NCBI GenBank assembly: GCA_963768765.1 | Contig: CAVYJK010000021.1 | Coordinates: forward strand, 496,001-560,000 | DNA from: DASWLF01 sp963768765 | GTDB lineage: Bacteria; Desulfobacterota; Desulfobaccia; Desulfobaccales; 0-14-0-80-60-11 | DNA: 64,000 nt | Reading direction: 5' to 3' | In this document: piece after piece, positions 44,955 to 54,087 of the stretch | How the letters are laid out: the number at the start of each line of letters is the position of its first letter | Numbering within the stretch: the first letter of the stretch is position 1 | Notes under the pieces: model-generated | Seen by the model: the letters and a program-made list of their open reading frames with translations, nothing else | What the model was told of the DNA's origin: nothing | The model's database searches: none | Translations under genes and position numbers: made by a program

Positions 44955-45851
44955 ATGTCCTCAGATTTTAAATGCGGCTACATCGCCCTTATCGGCTTTC
45001 CCAACGTGGGGAAGTCCACCCTGCTGAACCGACTGGTGGGCGGCAAGCTGGCCATCACCTCCCCCAAGCCTCAGACCACCCGCTTCCGCCTGTTGGGCAT
45101 CGTCAACCTGCCCCAGGCCCAGCTCCTCTTCCTGGACACCCCGGGGATTCTTGCGCCCAAAGGCCCCCTGAATGAGACCCTGGTGCAGGCGGCCCTCACC
45201 GCCCTGAAGGAAGCCGACGTGGTGGTGTGGCTGGTGGAGCCGCGCCTGCCCGACCCCTGGGACCAAGTGCTGCTGCCCCACCTGCGGCAGCTCAGAGGCC
45301 CCCTTATGGTGGCCGTCAACAAGATCGACCTCATCCCCAAGCCGCAGCTGCTCCCCATCATCGAAGCCTATCACCGGCTTTTCCCGGACTCGCCCATCAT
45401 TCCGGTGAGCGGCCTGTTGGGAGACGGCGTCAACGAGCTTCTGGAGGAAATCACCAGGCTCTTGCCCGCGGGGCCCTCCCTTTACCCCCAGGATCTGGAA
45501 ACGGACGCCAGCGAGCGCTTCCTGGCCGCGGAGTTCATCCGGGAGCGGGTGTTGCACCACACCGGGGAGGAGGTCCCCTACGCGGTGGCGGTGTTGATCG
45601 AGGAGTTCGATGAATCCCGGCGCCCCCACCTGGTGCGCATCCGGGCCGTCATCTACGTGGAGCGGGACTCCCAGAAGGGCATCCTCATCGGCAAGCACGG
45701 CCGGATGCTCAAGGCCATCGGCGCCGAAGCCCGGGCCGAAATCGAAGCCCTGTTGAACTCCAAGGTCTTCCTGGAGCTCTGGGTCAAGGTCTGGAAAAAC
45801 TGGCGGCGGGACCCCCGGGCCATCCGCACCCTGGGCTACCAGGGCCGATGA
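44955..45851 (+). CDS. era: GTPase Era
   Basis: The 298-residue GTPase acts in 16S rRNA processing and ribosome assembly. G1 is GFPNVGKST near residue 14, G3 is DTPG, G4 is NKID, and the C-terminal KH domain carries GILIGKHGRMLKAIG near residue 230. The ATG at 44955 is chosen over one at 44937 because the protein then begins with the normal short N-terminus; neither has a strong ribosome binding site. The preceding 150 bases hold a GC-rich palindrome. Confidence 0.95.
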   Translation: MSSDFKCGYIALIGFPNVGKSTLLNRLVGGKLAITSPKPQTTRFRLLGIVNLPQAQLLFLDTPGILAPKGPLNETLVQAALTALKEADVVVWLVEPRLPDPWDQVLLPHLRQLRGPLMVAVNKIDLIPKPQLLPIIEAYHRLFPDSPIIPVSGLLGDGVNELLEEITRLLPAGPSLYPQDLETDASERFLAAEFIRERVLHHTGEEVPYAVAVLIEEFDESRRPHLVRIRAVIYVERDSQKGILIGKHGRMLKAIGAEARAEIEALLNSKVFLELWVKVWKNWRRDPRAIRTLGYQGR

Positions 45852-45928
45852 GCTATCAGCATTCAGCTTCAAGAATTTGGGAAGGAGGCCAGAGGCAATG
45901 TGGGGGCCGCCCGCCACCCAACTGCTGT

Positions 45929-45968
45929 AGCCGCAAGCTTTAGCTGGCGCAGGCTGAAGCCTGCGGCT
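45929..45968. repeat. Imperfect palindrome behind era
   Basis: AGCCGCAAGCTTTAGCT at 45929-45945 pairs with AGGCTGAAGCCTGCGGCT at 45951-45968 with a few mismatches. This is the AGCCGCAGGCTTCAGCCT type of intergenic palindrome. No T-run follows it. Confidence 0.6.
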
Positions 45969-46039
45969 CTTCACGCTTCGTGGCGATCTTCGAATCATTC
46001 AGGTTAGCCTGAGATTTCCGCCTCCTAACGTCGCTTCCA

Positions 46040-46068
46040 TTGACAATTACCTCGAATATGCTCACAAT
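46040..46068 (+). promoter_or_regulatory. Candidate promoter of the membrane sensor operon
   Basis: TTGACA at 46040-46045 and CACAAT at 46063-46068 are 17 bases apart, and the first gene of the pair starts at 46094. The -10 match is weaker than the -35. Confidence 0.5.
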
Positions 46069-46093
46069 AGAGCTAAGTGAGGCGTGACGTATC

Positions 46094-46561
46094 ATGAGGC
46101 GACGCGTAGCCCCAATCTCAGCCGCGGCTTCCCTCCTCCTGCTCCTCTCCCCCGGGCCTGCCCTGGCCCAATGGGTGGGATGGTATCAATTCGGCACCCA
46201 GGGTTCCTACGTCCACCAGACGGCCCACCTGCTGTTTGGCGCCGCCATGCTCTTTTTCATCCTGGAGATTTATCAGGTCGGTCTGCAGAACTTTCGGGGT
46301 TTCCGCTGCCTCATCTGGGCCTGGGCGCTTTTAGTCTTATGGAACCTGGACGCCTTCATCGGCCATTGGGCCGACTGGACCCTGGAGAACCCGGTGATTC
46401 TCGGGAAGGGTTTTTCCCGGAAAATCCTGATGTATGATTTTCAAACCTGGCTGGTTTACATCACCAAGATCGATCACTTCATCTTCCTGGTGCCGGCCTT
46501 CTACCTGTTTTACCGGGGGCTGAAGCACCTGGCCCAGGATTCGCGAGGGCCGCGGCCATGA
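46094..46561 (+). CDS. Small membrane protein coupled to a histidine kinase
   Basis: The 155-residue protein begins with a signal-like segment ending in ALAQ, then three to four membrane helices (AHLLFGAAMLFFILEI, CLIWAWALLVLWNL, FIFLVPAFYLFYRGL). Two Trp/His-rich loops (AFIGHWADW, FQTWLVYITKIDHF) stand out. No family is recognised. The stop overlaps the start of the kinase gene in an ATGA junction, so it is very likely the sensory or transport partner of that kinase. Confidence 0.75.
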   Translation: MRRRVAPISAAASLLLLLSPGPALAQWVGWYQFGTQGSYVHQTAHLLFGAAMLFFILEIYQVGLQNFRGFRCLIWAWALLVLWNLDAFIGHWADWTLENPVILGKGFSRKILMYDFQTWLVYITKIDHFIFLVPAFYLFYRGLKHLAQDSRGPRP

Positions 46562-47700
46562 TCGCCCTGCCCCTGGCCCCCATCTGGATCCTGGAATTTG
46601 CCTCCGCCATCATCGTCATTATTCTCAACTTTCTTTCCCTCCGGATCAGCTATCGCTTGGTGGACCAGGACCCGGAAAACGCCTTGTGGCTCTTTCTCAA
46701 CTGGCTGGCCATCGTCTTTTTGATCTTTTCGTGCACTCACCTGATCTCCCATGGCCTGGGCGATCTTATCGCTTACTTTGATTTTCCCAATTTGAACCTG
46801 ATACACCGGATCTTTGGCGGGTTCGACACCATTATCTATGTGGCCATCGCCGCCATCACCCTGTTTTTCCACCGCATCCAGCGCCTGTACCGGCGCATGG
46901 AGGCCGACCATCACCATCTGGAGGAAACCAGCCAGGAGATCCTGGCCCTCAACCGGGAGATGGAGGCCCTGGTGATGGAGCGCACCATGTCGGAGATGGC
47001 CCTGGGCATGGCCCACGGCATCCGCAATCCCTTGCACGTCATCGGCGGCTTCAGCCACCGGCTCTTGAAAAAGACCGACGAGTCCGACCCCACCCGGGCC
47101 TGGGCCACGGCCATCGCCGAGGAGGCCCGGCGCATCGAGCAGATGGTGGAGCGCTTCGAAACCCTGGCCCAGAGGAAGACCTCCTTTTTTGCCCAGGAGG
47201 ACCTGAACGTCATCGTCCGCAGTACCCTGGATTTGCTGCGCCCGGAGCTCAAGGCCAAGAACATCACCCTGGTGAGCGAGATCTGCCCCACGCCTCTGGT
47301 GGGTCGCTTCAACAAGCACCTGCTGAAAGTGGCCCTGTCGCACCTGCTGCGCAATGCCATCGAGGCCATGCGCCCGCGGGGGACCCTCATGGTGCTAACC
47401 GCCAGGGATAGTAACTATGCCATCCTGATTATCAAGGATACGGGGCGGGGCATGCCGGCGGACGTGGTGGACAAGGTCTTTGTACCCTTTTATACCACCA
47501 AGCTGGGAGGCACCGGTTTGGGGATGGTGTTCGTGCGCCAGATCGTGGATGAGCACCGGGGCATCATCACCCTGGAGAGCAAGCTGGGCCAGGGGACCAC
47601 GGTGACCATCCGGCTGCCGCACCGCTTTGCCGAAATGCCGGAGGTTTCAGAGGAGATGGCCCCGCCTGCCACCTCCGGGCCACCCCCTGCCGCCGGGTAG
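46558..47700 (+). CDS. Membrane-bound sensor histidine kinase
   Basis: The 380-residue protein has three membrane helices at about residues 8-30, 43-66 and 90-106. A coiled-coil linker (residues ~112-145) leads to a HisKA domain with His153 in MAHGIRNPL. The usual HEIRNP is here HGIRNP, a Gly in place of the conserved Glu, which may affect phosphatase activity. The HATPase domain has N-box HLLRNAIEAM, G1 DTGRGMP and G2 GGTGLGMVFV. No receiver gene is adjacent. Confidence 0.9.
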   Translation: MIALPLAPIWILEFASAIIVIILNFLSLRISYRLVDQDPENALWLFLNWLAIVFLIFSCTHLISHGLGDLIAYFDFPNLNLIHRIFGGFDTIIYVAIAAITLFFHRIQRLYRRMEADHHHLEETSQEILALNREMEALVMERTMSEMALGMAHGIRNPLHVIGGFSHRLLKKTDESDPTRAWATAIAEEARRIEQMVERFETLAQRKTSFFAQEDLNVIVRSTLDLLRPELKAKNITLVSEICPTPLVGRFNKHLLKVALSHLLRNAIEAMRPRGTLMVLTARDSNYAILIIKDTGRGMPADVVDKVFVPFYTTKLGGTGLGMVFVRQIVDEHRGIITLESKLGQGTTVTIRLPHRFAEMPEVSEEMAPPATSGPPPAAG

Positions 47701-47708
47701 CCTGCGCT

Positions 47709-48602
47709 TCAGCCTTTTCCGGCTTCGGCCCGGGAGACCAGCCAGAAGATCACCCCGCAGACCAGCACCCCGGCCAGGTACACGCCTTCCGCCAGCAACT
47801 CCTGATGGCCCAGGGAAGCCACCAGGACCTTGCGGATAAAGGCCACCAGGGCCACGCCCACGAACAGTTGCAGCTTGAAGGCCCCGCCCTGCAGCCGGTC
47901 GATCTCCATATCCAGGAGCTCAATGACCACCCAGAGGACCAGGACGGAACCCAGGGCCCCCACCAGACCCTGGTCCAGTCTCCCCTGGATGATATGGCCC
48001 ACGTCCTGGATGATGAGGGCCACGGCCCCCAGGGACAGGCCCAGGAGGCCGATGACCAGCAGGATGTTGAGGCCGAAGGTGAAGCGCCGGGAGAACCGGA
48101 TCAGCAGGGAATCCAGCTTTTGAGACAAAAAGACCCGGCGAATCTCCTCTTCGTGATAGGTGCGGGCAATGACGTCCAGGTTGAGGTCCAGGATCTTTTC
48201 CACCGCCGCCAGGGTGGCGTCTTTGAGCCGCGGCTCCACCTCCGTCTCCACCAGGCGGGTCAGGTGCTGCCGGATCAGGTTCATCCCCACGTAGACGAAG
48301 TGGGCCGACAGCCCGATGCGCACGTGGGCGTGGCCGATGCGCTGCAGACGCTGGAAGTAGCGCTCATCAAAGGGCCCCTGGAACAGGGACAGCAGCCAGC
48401 CCCGGTGCAGGGCCCGCAGCCGGGCCAACTTGGCCTCGTCTTTAAGGAACCTGGCAGTGTCCGGGATTTGCAGGAACAGGTTGTAAAAATCTCCCACCAG
48501 CCGGTCGGCGTGGGGTTCCACCACGGGGAGCAGCCCTTTTAGGATCTCCATATCCAGTTCGGTGAACCGGTAATTGTCTTTGATCTCCTGGAAGGTGCGC
48601 AT
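47709..48602 (-). CDS. Globin-sensor domain fused to a PsiE-type membrane domain
   Basis: The 297-residue protein has an N-terminal globin-coupled-sensor/protoglobin domain (residues 1 to ~155). The proximal haem ligand is His93 in RIGHAHVRIGLSAHFVYVG, as expected in the IGxxHxxIGL signature. The rest has about four membrane helices (FGLNILLVIGLLGLSLGAV, GALGSVLVLWVVIELL, FVGVALVAFIRKVLVA, YLAGVLVCGVIFWLV) resembling the PsiE phosphate-starvation family. A haem gas sensor wired to a PsiE-like membrane module is unusual. Oxygen, NO or CO binding is expected but the output is unknown. Convergent with the kinase gene upstream. Confidence 0.8.
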   Translation of the reverse strand: MRTFQEIKDNYRFTELDMEILKGLLPVVEPHADRLVGDFYNLFLQIPDTARFLKDEAKLARLRALHRGWLLSLFQGPFDERYFQRLQRIGHAHVRIGLSAHFVYVGMNLIRQHLTRLVETEVEPRLKDATLAAVEKILDLNLDVIARTYHEEEIRRVFLSQKLDSLLIRFSRRFTFGLNILLVIGLLGLSLGAVALIIQDVGHIIQGRLDQGLVGALGSVLVLWVVIELLDMEIDRLQGGAFKLQLFVGVALVAFIRKVLVASLGHQELLAEGVYLAGVLVCGVIFWLVSRAEAGKG

Positions 48603-48755
48603 GGCTTCGGCTCCTGGGGGTCTTTTTCTTCACTATCACAGTCCCGGTAAGGTGTAAACCAATCATGAGGTTTTGGACCATATTTCTTGGGAAAGAAAGT
48701 TGTCACTGCCCGCTCCGGCATTTATAATGGCCTAAGATTTTGGCAAGGGAGCGTC

Positions 48756-50135
48756 ATGGGGTTAAGAGCCGCCTTTTTATTATTGCTTGTTTTGAGCTGG
48801 GGCGCCGCACCAGCCGGGGCTGCCCCCTCGCCCGCGGCGCCCCTGACCCTGGCCGAAGCCATGCTTCTCGCCTTGCAGCATAACCCGGCCCTTAAGGCCG
48901 CGGGCCTGACGGTGGAGACCGCGGAGGCGGATCTGGCCAAGGCCCGGGCCCGGTTCCTGCCCAAGGTCAATTTCAACGAGACCTACACCTTCTCCGACAG
49001 CCCCACCCAGGTCTTCATGAACAAATTGAATCAGCGGGTCTTTACGGCCAATGACTTTCTCCTGAACAACCTCAACCACCCCAAGGCCTTCGGCGATTTT
49101 CGGGCCGGGATTTCCATGAGCCAACCGCTTTTCCAGGCGGGGGAGGCCTACCTGGGTTACCAGCAGGCGCGCCTTGGCCAGGAGATGGCCGGGGCCCTGG
49201 TCCTGAGCTCCCGGCAGCAGCTGCTGTTCCAGGTTACCCAGGCCTATTTCGGCTTGCAACTGGCCCAGGAAAGGCTGCGGGTGGTCCAAAAGGCCAGGGA
49301 AACCGCGGCCCAGCACCTGAAGATCGCCCAGACCCGGTACCAGGCCGGGTCGGTGGTGCAGGCCGACGTCTTGTCCGCGGAAGTCCATCTGGCTCGCCTC
49401 ACCCAGGAGGAGATGACCGCGGCCAGCCAGGTGAAGATTGCCCAGAGCGCCCTCAGCACCGTGGTGGGCCTGCCGGAGGCGGGCAAACGAATCCTGGCCC
49501 CGGCCCCCAAAGAGCCGGCGGCCCTTCCCCCCAGGCTGGAGGACCTGGAGAAGACGGCCCAGGAGAAGCGCCCGGACCTCAAGCGCCTGGAACTGGCGGC
49601 CCGGGTGGCCCAGCAGGAGTACAGCAAGGCCCGCTACAACTACCTGCCCCGGCTCCACGTGGTGGCGGAATACGACGTGGACCAGCGCCGCCTGTTCGGC
49701 AGCAACGCCGACAGCTACACCGTGATGGCCCTGATGAATTTCAACCTCTTCAACGGCCTCTCCGACCTGGCCCGGGTCAGGGAGTCCCGGGCCAAAGAGG
49801 CCCAGGCCCGGGAGTTCAAACGGGACCTGGAGGACCGTATCCGCCACCAGGTTACCGAGGCCATTCTCAATCTCAAGACGGCCAATGAACGCCTGCACGT
49901 GGCCAGGACCTCGGTGGCCCAGGCCCGGGAGGGCCTGCGGTTGATTCGCCTCCGGTATCAGGAGGGCCTCACCATCCTGGTGGACCTGCTCACCAGTGAG
50001 GATGCCTTGAAAAACGCCGAACTGGGTGAAGTGGCGGCCCTGTTCGACACCCATCTGGCCCAGGCCGGCCTGGAGCTGGCCCTGGGCACCATTTCCGGCC
50101 CGGCGCCGGAGAAACCGGGGCCAGAGAAAAAATGA
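48756..50135 (+). CDS. TolC-family outer membrane efflux protein
   Basis: The 459-residue protein has a signal peptide (residues 1-23, ending PAGAAP) and the repeated TolC/OEP pattern. Landmarks are LTLAEAMLLALQHNPALKAAG, a helical region with QVTQAYFGLQLAQERLRV, and the second repeat VTEAILNLKTANERLHVARTSV. The DVLSAEVHLARLTQEE and DLLTSEDALKNAELGEVAAL heptads are typical. It forms the outer membrane channel of a tripartite efflux pump. It overlaps the adaptor gene by an ATGA junction. Confidence 0.93.
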   Translation: MGLRAAFLLLLVLSWGAAPAGAAPSPAAPLTLAEAMLLALQHNPALKAAGLTVETAEADLAKARARFLPKVNFNETYTFSDSPTQVFMNKLNQRVFTANDFLLNNLNHPKAFGDFRAGISMSQPLFQAGEAYLGYQQARLGQEMAGALVLSSRQQLLFQVTQAYFGLQLAQERLRVVQKARETAAQHLKIAQTRYQAGSVVQADVLSAEVHLARLTQEEMTAASQVKIAQSALSTVVGLPEAGKRILAPAPKEPAALPPRLEDLEKTAQEKRPDLKRLELAARVAQQEYSKARYNYLPRLHVVAEYDVDQRRLFGSNADSYTVMALMNFNLFNGLSDLARVRESRAKEAQAREFKRDLEDRIRHQVTEAILNLKTANERLHVARTSVAQAREGLRLIRLRYQEGLTILVDLLTSEDALKNAELGEVAALFDTHLAQAGLELALGTISGPAPEKPGPEKK

Positions 50136-51190
50136 CCTCCAAAAAGAAAATCGCGGGATTGGCGGCACTGAGCATCACCGCCCTGGCCTTCATGATGTGG
50201 CTGGCGGGGCTGCTGCATTTCGGCAAAATCGCCCCGGGCACCACGGCCCTGGAGGCGCCGCCGGCCCAGGGGAAGGTGTTGACGGTGCAGGAAACGGCGA
50301 TCCCCCAGGAGTTGCAGGTCCTGGGCGCGGTGATCTCCCGGAGCCTGGCCCAGGTTTCTTCCCAGGTTCCCGGACGGGTCACCCGCATCTGGGTGGAGGC
50401 CGGCTCCCGGGTGCAGCCGGGCGACCCCCTGGTGAGCCTCACCGGGGAGGAGTACCAGGCCCGGGTGAACCAGGCCCGGGCCGGCCTGTCCCAGGCCCAG
50501 GCCCACCTGGCCCAGGTGGCGGCCAATTACCGGCGCTACCAGTTTCTCCTCAAGGAAGGCGCGGCCAGCCCCCAGGAGTTTGAGGCCGTGGAGGCCCGCT
50601 ATAAATCGGCCCAGGCCGCCCAGACCCAGGCCCAGGCCCAGTTGCAAGAAGCGGCCACCCTGAAAGGCTATACGGTGGTGAAGGCTCCCGGCGTTGCGGT
50701 GGTGGCGGAGCGCCAGGTGGCGGTGGGGGACCTGGCCCAGCCCGGTCAGCCGTTGCTTTCCCTCTACAACCCGGAAGAACTCCAGATCGAAGGGGAAGTG
50801 AACGACGCTTACCGGCAGGCCTGCAAAGTGGGCAGCCCGGCCCGCGTCAGCGTTCCGGCGGCAAAATGGCAGGCGCAGTTGACTCTGGCGGAAATCTTCC
50901 CCATCAGTCAAGCCGGTAGCCGCACCTTCAGGGTGCGCACCGGGATGATCAGGAACCACCATGGGTTGGTGCCGGGGATGTTCGCCCGACTGGAGTTGCC
51001 CCTGGGTGAGACCCGGGGCCTCCTGATCCCCCAGGCCGCGGTCCTGCGGGTGGGCCAGTTGAGCATGGTAAAGGCGGTGGTGGACGGCGCCTCCCAACTG
51101 CGCCAGGTGAAATTGGGGCGCTCTCTGGACCACCAGGTGGAGGTCCTGGCCGGCCTGCAGCCGGGAGAGAAGATTCTACTCCCTGAATAA
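50132..51190 (+). CDS. Periplasmic adaptor of an RND-type efflux system
   Basis: The 352-residue membrane fusion protein has one N-terminal anchor helix, a lipoyl-like barrel (ITRIWVEAGSRVQPGDPLVSLTGEEY), a coiled-coil hairpin (NQARAGLSQAQAHLAQVAANYRRYQFLLKEGAASPQEFEAVEARYKSA, in parts), and beta-barrel and membrane-proximal domains (NHHGLVPGMFARLELP). It joins the TolC channel to an inner membrane transporter. No RND or ABC transporter gene follows; the next 590 bases are empty. Confidence 0.92.
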   Translation: MTSKKKIAGLAALSITALAFMMWLAGLLHFGKIAPGTTALEAPPAQGKVLTVQETAIPQELQVLGAVISRSLAQVSSQVPGRVTRIWVEAGSRVQPGDPLVSLTGEEYQARVNQARAGLSQAQAHLAQVAANYRRYQFLLKEGAASPQEFEAVEARYKSAQAAQTQAQAQLQEAATLKGYTVVKAPGVAVVAERQVAVGDLAQPGQPLLSLYNPEELQIEGEVNDAYRQACKVGSPARVSVPAAKWQAQLTLAEIFPISQAGSRTFRVRTGMIRNHHGLVPGMFARLELPLGETRGLLIPQAAVLRVGQLSMVKAVVDGASQLRQVKLGRSLDHQVEVLAGLQPGEKILLPE

Positions 51191-51784
51191 GGCTATTTGT
51201 CCACCCCCAGGTCGGCAAGAAAAACCCCGGAAACTGGGGGGCGGAAATTAGATTTAATGGCCAAGGGTTAACCTGACTGCTATCAAATAGAGCTCCTATC
51301 ATATGTGACATTTGGGGGGAAAATTGAGTTCCTGACATGTAACTTTTTGATGAACATCTCGAGACATGGTTATTGACCAGAAAACCGGAAATATCTAGCA
51401 GCTAGCTTCTGTTTCGGCACCTCCACCTTCCCTCCTCACCGCCATTGTCCACTGGCGAGTTGCCTTAGAAAAAACCTTAACCGGACCAGCGCCCGGTGAT
51501 GTCTATTCTCAATGGCCACGTCCCGGCTGCCTTTGAGGGTGGCATTAACCGAGAGTCTCTGCGCGCCGGGAGTCGATGGTCAGGTTCGCTTTCCATGACT
51601 GGTTCCGGTTCTGCCAGCCAAAAATGGGCCGCGCTTTAAATTTTATTAAAATATTGTGTAACTTTCTTCTCTCTGGAAACGACATTAAAGATGAGATTCC
51701 CTTGTGCCGGCGGACAACCCTGACCCCGCTGATTCTATTTGGAAAATTCTGATCAATGACCATGGCCCAATCGGGAGGAATACC
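51191..51784. other. Intergenic region where a pump gene would be expected
   Basis: About 590 bases between the adaptor and the LuxR-type regulator contain no supported gene, hairpin or repeat. One minus frame (51545-51817) is open but resembles nothing. The region is AT-richer than the genes around it. Confidence 0.5.
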
Positions 51785-52432
51785 ATGAGCATTAAAGTTC
51801 TGGTTGCCGACGATCATCAGATCACGAGAGAAGGTATTCGCAGCATGCTGGAACAGGAAAACGGCATGGAATTATTAGGGGAGGCTGAGGATGGGCGGTC
51901 GGCAGTGAAACTGGCAAGGGATTTAAACCCCGATGTCATTATTATGGATGTGTGTATGCCCGAGATGAACGGTATTGTCGCCACGAGCCTTATCCGTTCC
52001 GAGTTTCCCAACATTAGGGTGATTGCCCTCTCCATGCTCTCTGATGCGCGATATGTCTTGAAAATGCTAAGGGCTGGTGCGACAGGCTACCTGCTCAAGT
52101 ATTGTTCTTTCAAGGAGTTGGCCCAAGCAATCCGCACGGTGTTGGCAAACAGAACTTACCTCAGCCAAGAAATAACTGATATCCTGGTGGCAGACTATGG
52201 AACCCATTCTGCCTATAGAGACTCACCAGATTCTCCCAATATATCTCTCCGAGAATCGGAGGTGTTGCAACTAATCGCCGAAGGGAAAACTACCGCTCAA
52301 ATAGCCTACAGCCTGCATGTGAGCGCAAAGACTATCGAAAGCCATCGGCAAAATATCATGCAAAAATTAAATATAAGAAGCATCGCCGGTCTCACCAAAT
52401 ATGCCATTCGGGAGGGGTTGACATCTGCCTGA
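51785..52432 (+). CDS. NarL/FixJ-type response regulator
   Basis: The 215-residue protein has a receiver domain (VLVADDHQITREGIRSML, phosphoacceptor Asp in VIIMDVCMPEMNGI, Lys in GYLLK) and a C-terminal LuxR helix-turn-helix (LSLRESEVLQLIAEGKTTAQIAYSLHVSAKTIESHR-type, in parts). It activates or represses genes when phosphorylated by an unidentified kinase. It lies directly upstream of the sigma factor gene on the same strand. Base composition is lower in G and C than in most of the window. Confidence 0.92.
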   Translation: MSIKVLVADDHQITREGIRSMLEQENGMELLGEAEDGRSAVKLARDLNPDVIIMDVCMPEMNGIVATSLIRSEFPNIRVIALSMLSDARYVLKMLRAGATGYLLKYCSFKELAQAIRTVLANRTYLSQEITDILVADYGTHSAYRDSPDSPNISLRESEVLQLIAEGKTTAQIAYSLHVSAKTIESHRQNIMQKLNIRSIAGLTKYAIREGLTSA

Positions 52433-52565
52433 ATCAATGCATTATATGGGCAGTAAGGTAGGACCGATTGGGAATCAGGCTCTTGCTTGGAGACAAGAGT
52501 TCCCGGTCCTGCTGTGGCCCGTCATCTTAAAGTGGGGCCATAATCTTATTTTCTCCCTCGTCGAA

Positions 52566-53165
52566 ATGAACTTCGCAGACAATGTTCCTGACGATGCCTC
52601 GGTTATCCGTGATATCCTTACGGGAAATATTAACTCCTTTGAAATCTTGTTAGACAGATACCAAGACCATGTGGCGCAAATTGTCAGGAACCATGTGCCC
52701 AGGGATAAAACGCCGGACGTTGCCCAGGACACCTTTGTTCAGGCTTACCAATCCTTGGAAAGTTTCAAAGGGACCAGTCCATTTAAACACTGGCTTTCCA
52801 AAATAGCCGTAAGATGCTGTTATGATTTTTGGCGTGGTTATTATAAAAGACAACAGGAGTTTGTTTGTCCCCTCTCTTCTGATGATGGTTATGGTTTGGT
52901 CCACCATCTTTTGTCGGACCAATCTCTGGAGCAGGAAAAGGAGCGGATGGAGGCCAGGGATTTGCTCCAGTGGGCCTTGGGGCAATTGTCCGCGGCTGAA
53001 CGGACGGTTCTGACTCTGACCCTCCTGAATGAATACTCGATGAGAGAGGCGGCAGTACTTCTGGGTTGGAGTGTTCCCAGGGTAAAGATTCAATCCCACC
53101 GGGCCCGGATGAAGCTCCGGGCTATAATTTCTACAATTTTGCGCCCAAAGAAGGGCGAAGCATGA
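52566..53165 (+). CDS. ECF-type RNA polymerase sigma factor
   Basis: The 199-residue protein has sigma region 2 (FEILLDRYQDHVAQIVRNHV, DVAQDTFVQAYQSLESF) and region 4 (LSAAERTVLTLTLLNEYSMREAAVLLGWSVPRVKIQSHRARMKLR, in parts). The ATG at 52566 gives a normal length; the frame continues upstream 43 codons without conserved residues. Stop and next start overlap in ATGA, so the neighbour is likely its anti-sigma factor or target. Confidence 0.92.
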   Translation: MNFADNVPDDASVIRDILTGNINSFEILLDRYQDHVAQIVRNHVPRDKTPDVAQDTFVQAYQSLESFKGTSPFKHWLSKIAVRCCYDFWRGYYKRQQEFVCPLSSDDGYGLVHHLLSDQSLEQEKERMEARDLLQWALGQLSAAERTVLTLTLLNEYSMREAAVLLGWSVPRVKIQSHRARMKLRAIISTILRPKKGEA

Positions 53166-53806
53166 AATCCAACCAAAAACAAATTGATAAAATTGAAGAG
53201 GCCCTGATCGCGGCTTACCGGGAGCAGGAGGATCTCCAATTTCCTTCAGACTGGCGGCAACAGTTGATGAAGGATATACACTCGATGGCCAAGCCCGCTC
53301 CTGCCCCAATTGGAGAACCGGCCAAGACCAGGGCTCCCAGGAGACTTCTTTACATGGCCGCCGGTGCCCTGGCCACCATCGCCGTGTGGCTGATCCTGGC
53401 AAATCTGGATTGGTATGATCCCTGGATTACTTTGAAACCAGTGGTAACAGTGGTGGAATACCGCACCGAGTTCTTGCTGGAAGCCGGAGATGTGGACAGC
53501 GGTCTGAGGAACCTGCAGGCGACCGTTATCCAGGAGGGAAAAGAAATAGAGGTGCTGTCTCGTACATTTCAAGCGCCAGAGGGATTTTTTGGATCCAAAG
53601 GCGCGACCAAAAAGGTGGAGATTCCCCTGGTGCTGGACGCCAAGACCTTGAACCTGATAGAGGGTCCGGCCACACTCATGATTAAAGCTCGTGACTTATC
53701 CTCGAGAAACTTTTTTCAGGGACGGCTCACGGTGGTTAAGAAGGAAATTTATATCAATCGTAAAAGTTCTCCCCGAGACCGAACGAGAAGCCCCGGGAGC
53801 GATTAA
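53162..53806 (+). CDS. Membrane-anchored partner of the sigma factor (putative anti-sigma)
   Basis: The 214-residue protein has a soluble N-terminal helical part (residues 1-60: QIDKIEEALIAAYREQEDLQFP), one membrane helix at about 62-80 (LLYMAAGALATIAVWLILA) and an extracytoplasmic domain. That domain, with GLRNLQATVIQEGKEIEVL, FGSKGATKKVEIPLVLD, LNLIEGPATLMIKARDLSSRNFF, resembles the N-terminal domain seen before M23 peptidase domains in this phylum; the peptidase itself is absent. Coupling to the sigma gene and topology suggest an anti-sigma factor sensing envelope conditions. This is inference. Confidence 0.65.
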   Translation: MKSNQKQIDKIEEALIAAYREQEDLQFPSDWRQQLMKDIHSMAKPAPAPIGEPAKTRAPRRLLYMAAGALATIAVWLILANLDWYDPWITLKPVVTVVEYRTEFLLEAGDVDSGLRNLQATVIQEGKEIEVLSRTFQAPEGFFGSKGATKKVEIPLVLDAKTLNLIEGPATLMIKARDLSSRNFFQGRLTVVKKEIYINRKSSPRDRTRSPGSD

Positions 53807-54087
53807 GGGCGGATGCTTTGTGGTTAATTTGCCAAACTCCACACTTATCCCCAAAGCCTTAAAAGTTGCAGGTATGATCTGGGTGTCATATCTGGGCGAG
53901 GCTGACCCAAAGAGAGACTGGCCGGACCTTTACAAGCTGGCAGCTTAAATCTCGACTAAGACAGCTTAAGGTATCGATATAAGGCGGATAGCTTGAATTT
54001 TTAGCCGCCTGATAAGTTTCTGAAGATTGCAGATATCCTGGATTATGCAGCACAATTTGATGGAATTATGCTCAACTGAGGTCCTGT

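Noticed and set aside
53691..53948. Open frame continuing behind the putative anti-sigma gene
   Set aside because: It overlaps the gene's 3' end in another frame and shows no M23 peptidase motif; I could not connect it.
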